Part shown: piece by piece, positions 62,276 through 64,000 of the stretch
Numbering within the stretch: position 1 is the first letter of the stretch
How the letters are laid out: every line of letters begins with the position of its first letter
Notes under the pieces: model-generated
Database searches by the model: none
What the model was told of the DNA's origin: nothing
What the model saw: the letters and a program-made list of their open reading frames with translations, nothing else
Translations under genes and position numbers: made by a program
Assembly (NCBI GenBank): GCA_037190485.1
Contig: JBBCJB010000010.1
Location: forward strand, 1-64,000
Length of the DNA stretch: 64,000 nucleotides
Direction: 5' to 3'
Source: Parapedobacter sp037190485
GTDB taxonomy: Bacteria > Bacteroidota > Bacteroidia > Sphingobacteriales > Sphingobacteriaceae

Positions 62276-64000
62276 CTACCAAGCATATCCATCCCATCCT
62301 GGCGGGACAATTCCCAAGAGGTGTTTTACGAAAAAATCGCGTCGTTTTCGTTCGCCATAGTCGCCGCCTGCAGCGTGGCCGAGCCCCGGTACCACGACCA
62401 ATTCATGCTCCTTTCGCGCTTTGATGAGTGCATCCACCACCTGCATGGTCGACGCCGGATCCACGTTGTCGTCCAGTTCGCCCACGATCAGCATCAGCTT
62501 CCCCTGCAGTTTGTGCGCATTCACGACATTAGAGCTCTCGGCATACTGTGGGCCGATGGGATATCCCATCCATTGCTCGTTCCACCACAGCTTATCCATG
62601 CGGTTATCGTGGCATCCACACGACGATACCGCCACCTTATAAAACTCCGGATGGAACAGCACCGCACCAGCGGCATTCTGCCCGCCTGCCGATGTGCCGT
62701 AAACCCCCACGCGGTTCAGGTCCATGTAAGGGTATTTCGCTGCCGCGGCCTGCATCCAGCGTATCCGATCGGGGAAACCTGCATCCTTCAGGTTCTTCCA
62801 GCACACATCGTGAAACGCCTTGGATCGGTTGGACGTTCCCATGCCGTCTATCTGCACCACGATAAATCCCAGTTCGGCCAGCGCAGCCATGCCCTGCTGC
62901 GTGCCGAAATTCTTTGGTACGAATGACCCCTGTGGGCCGGCATAGATATTTTCGATGACCGGATAGCTTTTGGCCGGGTCAAAATTGGATGGGCGGATGA
63001 TCACCCCCCAGATATCGGTTACACCGTCGCGGGCTTTCGCATGGAAGACCTCCGGATACGTCCATCCCGTTGCCAGGAGCTTGCCGGCGTCCGCGTTTTC
63101 CAGCTCAAGGATCTCCTTGCCGTCCACTGCACTGCGGAGCACGGCCACCGGCGGCCTATCCACCCGTGAGTACGTATCCACCAGCAACCCGTAATCGGAC
63201 GAAAAAGTTGCCCGGTGATTGCCGTCGCCCTCGGTTAATGCCACCAAGCCCGAGCCGTCCAGGTTCACCCGGTAGTATTGCGTGAAATACGGATCCTGCC
63301 CCCGCTCACGGCCACTACCCGAAAAGATCACGCACCGCTTTTCCTCATCGACATGCACCACCTCGCGGACCACCCACTCCCCTTGGGTGATCCGGTTCTT
63401 TACCCGGCCGGTCTGCCCATCATACAGGTAGAGGTGATTCCAGCCGTCGCGCTCCGACGCCCAGACGATTTCCTTTCCATCTGCGATGTCATACCGGTAC
63501 TTCTTTCCGCTGTAGTCGATGAAGGTGGGACTGGTCTCGGTAATCAGGGCCGATACCTGGCCGCTTGCGGCATCGACCGAAAACACCTCGTAGCGTTGAT
63601 GGCCCCGCCGGTTATACTCAAAGGTAAACGCCCGGCTATCGGCCCGCCACTCCAATCGGGACAAACCATACTGCTCCGCAATCAGCGCGGGGTCTACCGC
63701 AAAAGACTGTCGGGTGTCAATCACGAACAGCACCGGCTGGCTCTGCGGCAGGGCGTCGCCCGGCTTCAGGTAGTTGCGTTCCTGTAGGATGGGTTGCAGT
63801 TGCGTGCCGGGCGAAGACTCCACGAAATAGATCTTGCGTTGGGTGTTTGGCCGCACCCTGTTTACCGCGAGCTTCCTCGAATCCGGCGACCAGGCAATCA
63901 TGGGCACATAGTGCTGGCCCAATGCACCGTCATGGCTCAGTTGAATCGCGCCATCCGGCTTGTCCTTGGGGCGGATGAACACGTTGTAGTCTTTCACGTA
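62276..64000 (-). CDS. DPP-IV-like S9 prolyl-oligopeptidase family protein, partial (N-terminus outside window)
   Basis: 575 codons are visible and the frame is open at base 64000, so the apparent first Met is internal; family members have about 700-800 residues. The N-terminal visible part is the DPP-IV-type beta-propeller (YEVFSVDAASGQVSALITETSP, DGWNHLYLYDGQTGRVKN). The C-terminal alpha/beta hydrolase has nucleophile GTSAGG (VGVYGTSAGGQNAAG), Asp in VGELDDNVDPAS and His in GLGHAAGG. The enzyme would cleave dipeptides or acyl groups after Pro/Ala-like residues, or act as an esterase. It ends 65 bp before the promoter of PUL 3 in the same orientation, so it is separately transcribed but may share function. 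Confidence 0.88.
   Translation of the reverse strand, partial: YVKDYNVFIRPKDKPDGAIQLSHDGALGQHYVPMIAWSPDSRKLAVNRVRPNTQRKIYFVESSPGTQLQPILQERNYLKPGDALPQSQPVLFVIDTRQSFAVDPALIAEQYGLSRLEWRADSRAFTFEYNRRGHQRYEVFSVDAASGQVSALITETSPTFIDYSGKKYRYDIADGKEIVWASERDGWNHLYLYDGQTGRVKNRITQGEWVVREVVHVDEEKRCVIFSGSGRERGQDPYFTQYYRVNLDGSGLVALTEGDGNHRATFSSDYGLLVDTYSRVDRPPVAVLRSAVDGKEILELENADAGKLLATGWTYPEVFHAKARDGVTDIWGVIIRPSNFDPAKSYPVIENIYAGPQGSFVPKNFGTQQGMAALAELGFIVVQIDGMGTSNRSKAFHDVCWKNLKDAGFPDRIRWMQAAAAKYPYMDLNRVGVYGTSAGGQNAAGAVLFHPEFYKVAVSSCGCHDNRMDKLWWNEQWMGYPIGPQYAESSNVVNAHKLQGKLMLIVGELDDNVDPASTMQVVDALIKARKEHELVVVPGLGHAAGGDYGERKRRDFFVKHLLGIVPPGWDGYAW

Noticed and set aside
1..64000. CRISPR arrays, tRNA, rRNA or intact insertion sequences
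   Set aside because: No regularly spaced repeats, no cloverleaf-like sequence and no transposase were seen by eye; a tRNA or CRISPR scan was not run.

Overview
The window comes from a member of the Bacteroidota, most likely a Sphingobacteriaceae-type polysaccharide degrader. Three SusC/SusD pairs, an ECF sigma/FecR pair, Bacteroidota-type -7 elements (TAnnTTTG) and a Nudix-family AraR support this. The GC content is high for the phylum, and I cannot name a genus. Almost everything is sugar and glycan catabolism, with no rRNA, tRNA, CRISPR array or intact transposase.

Left end (1-3.1 kb) is accessory debris. It holds an MNT-HEPN nucleotidyltransferase that runs off the window and an AAA/DUF4143 ATPase lying between two copies of a 69-bp repeat that contains the start of the nucleotidyltransferase gene. 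It also holds a small HTH-like gene, a RelE-type toxin-antitoxin pair with no obvious antitoxin start and a broken toxin, and a fragment of another gene. A small lipoprotein, a secreted DUF1080 protein and a HerA-like ATPase follow.

6.2-22.5 kb (minus strand) is polysaccharide utilization locus (PUL) 1: ECF sigma, FecR, SusC with an STN signalling domain, two tandem SusD proteins, three sulfatase genes (one encoding two complete sulfatase domains), an acetyl-esterase-like hydrolase and a GH43 enzyme. The content fits a sulfated pentose-containing polysaccharide.

22.6-30 kb (minus) is an oxidative sugar cluster: a very large lipoprotein (ThuA-like, beta-propeller dehydrogenase-like, HEAT, LamG-like and azurin-like copper domains), a stand-alone ThuA protein, a Gfo/Idh/MocA oxidoreductase, a ketose-3-epimerase-like isomerase and an enolase-superfamily enzyme. 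A second copy of the large lipoprotein with its own isomerase lies at 37.5-41.8 kb. Between the two copies sit an AraC regulator, an AraR (Nudix) regulator and the L-arabinose operon araB-araD-araA plus a sodium/sugar symporter on the plus strand.

42-46.6 kb (minus) is PUL 2, a SusC/SusD pair with two palindromes in its leader. A large secreted DUF5695-like protein on the plus strand follows (47-49.7 kb), with a strong terminator.

49.8-62.1 kb (minus) is PUL 3: SusC, SusD, three lipoproteins that share one C-terminal domain, and a GH127/GH146-type beta-L-arabinofuranosidase with the Glu-Cys/Cys-Cys zinc-thiolate site. One of the three lipoproteins carries a zinc-protease HEIGH motif. A DPP-IV-like S9 peptidase runs off the right edge. 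Together these suggest uptake of arabinosylated, possibly protein-linked, glycans whose released L-arabinose would feed the araBDA operon.
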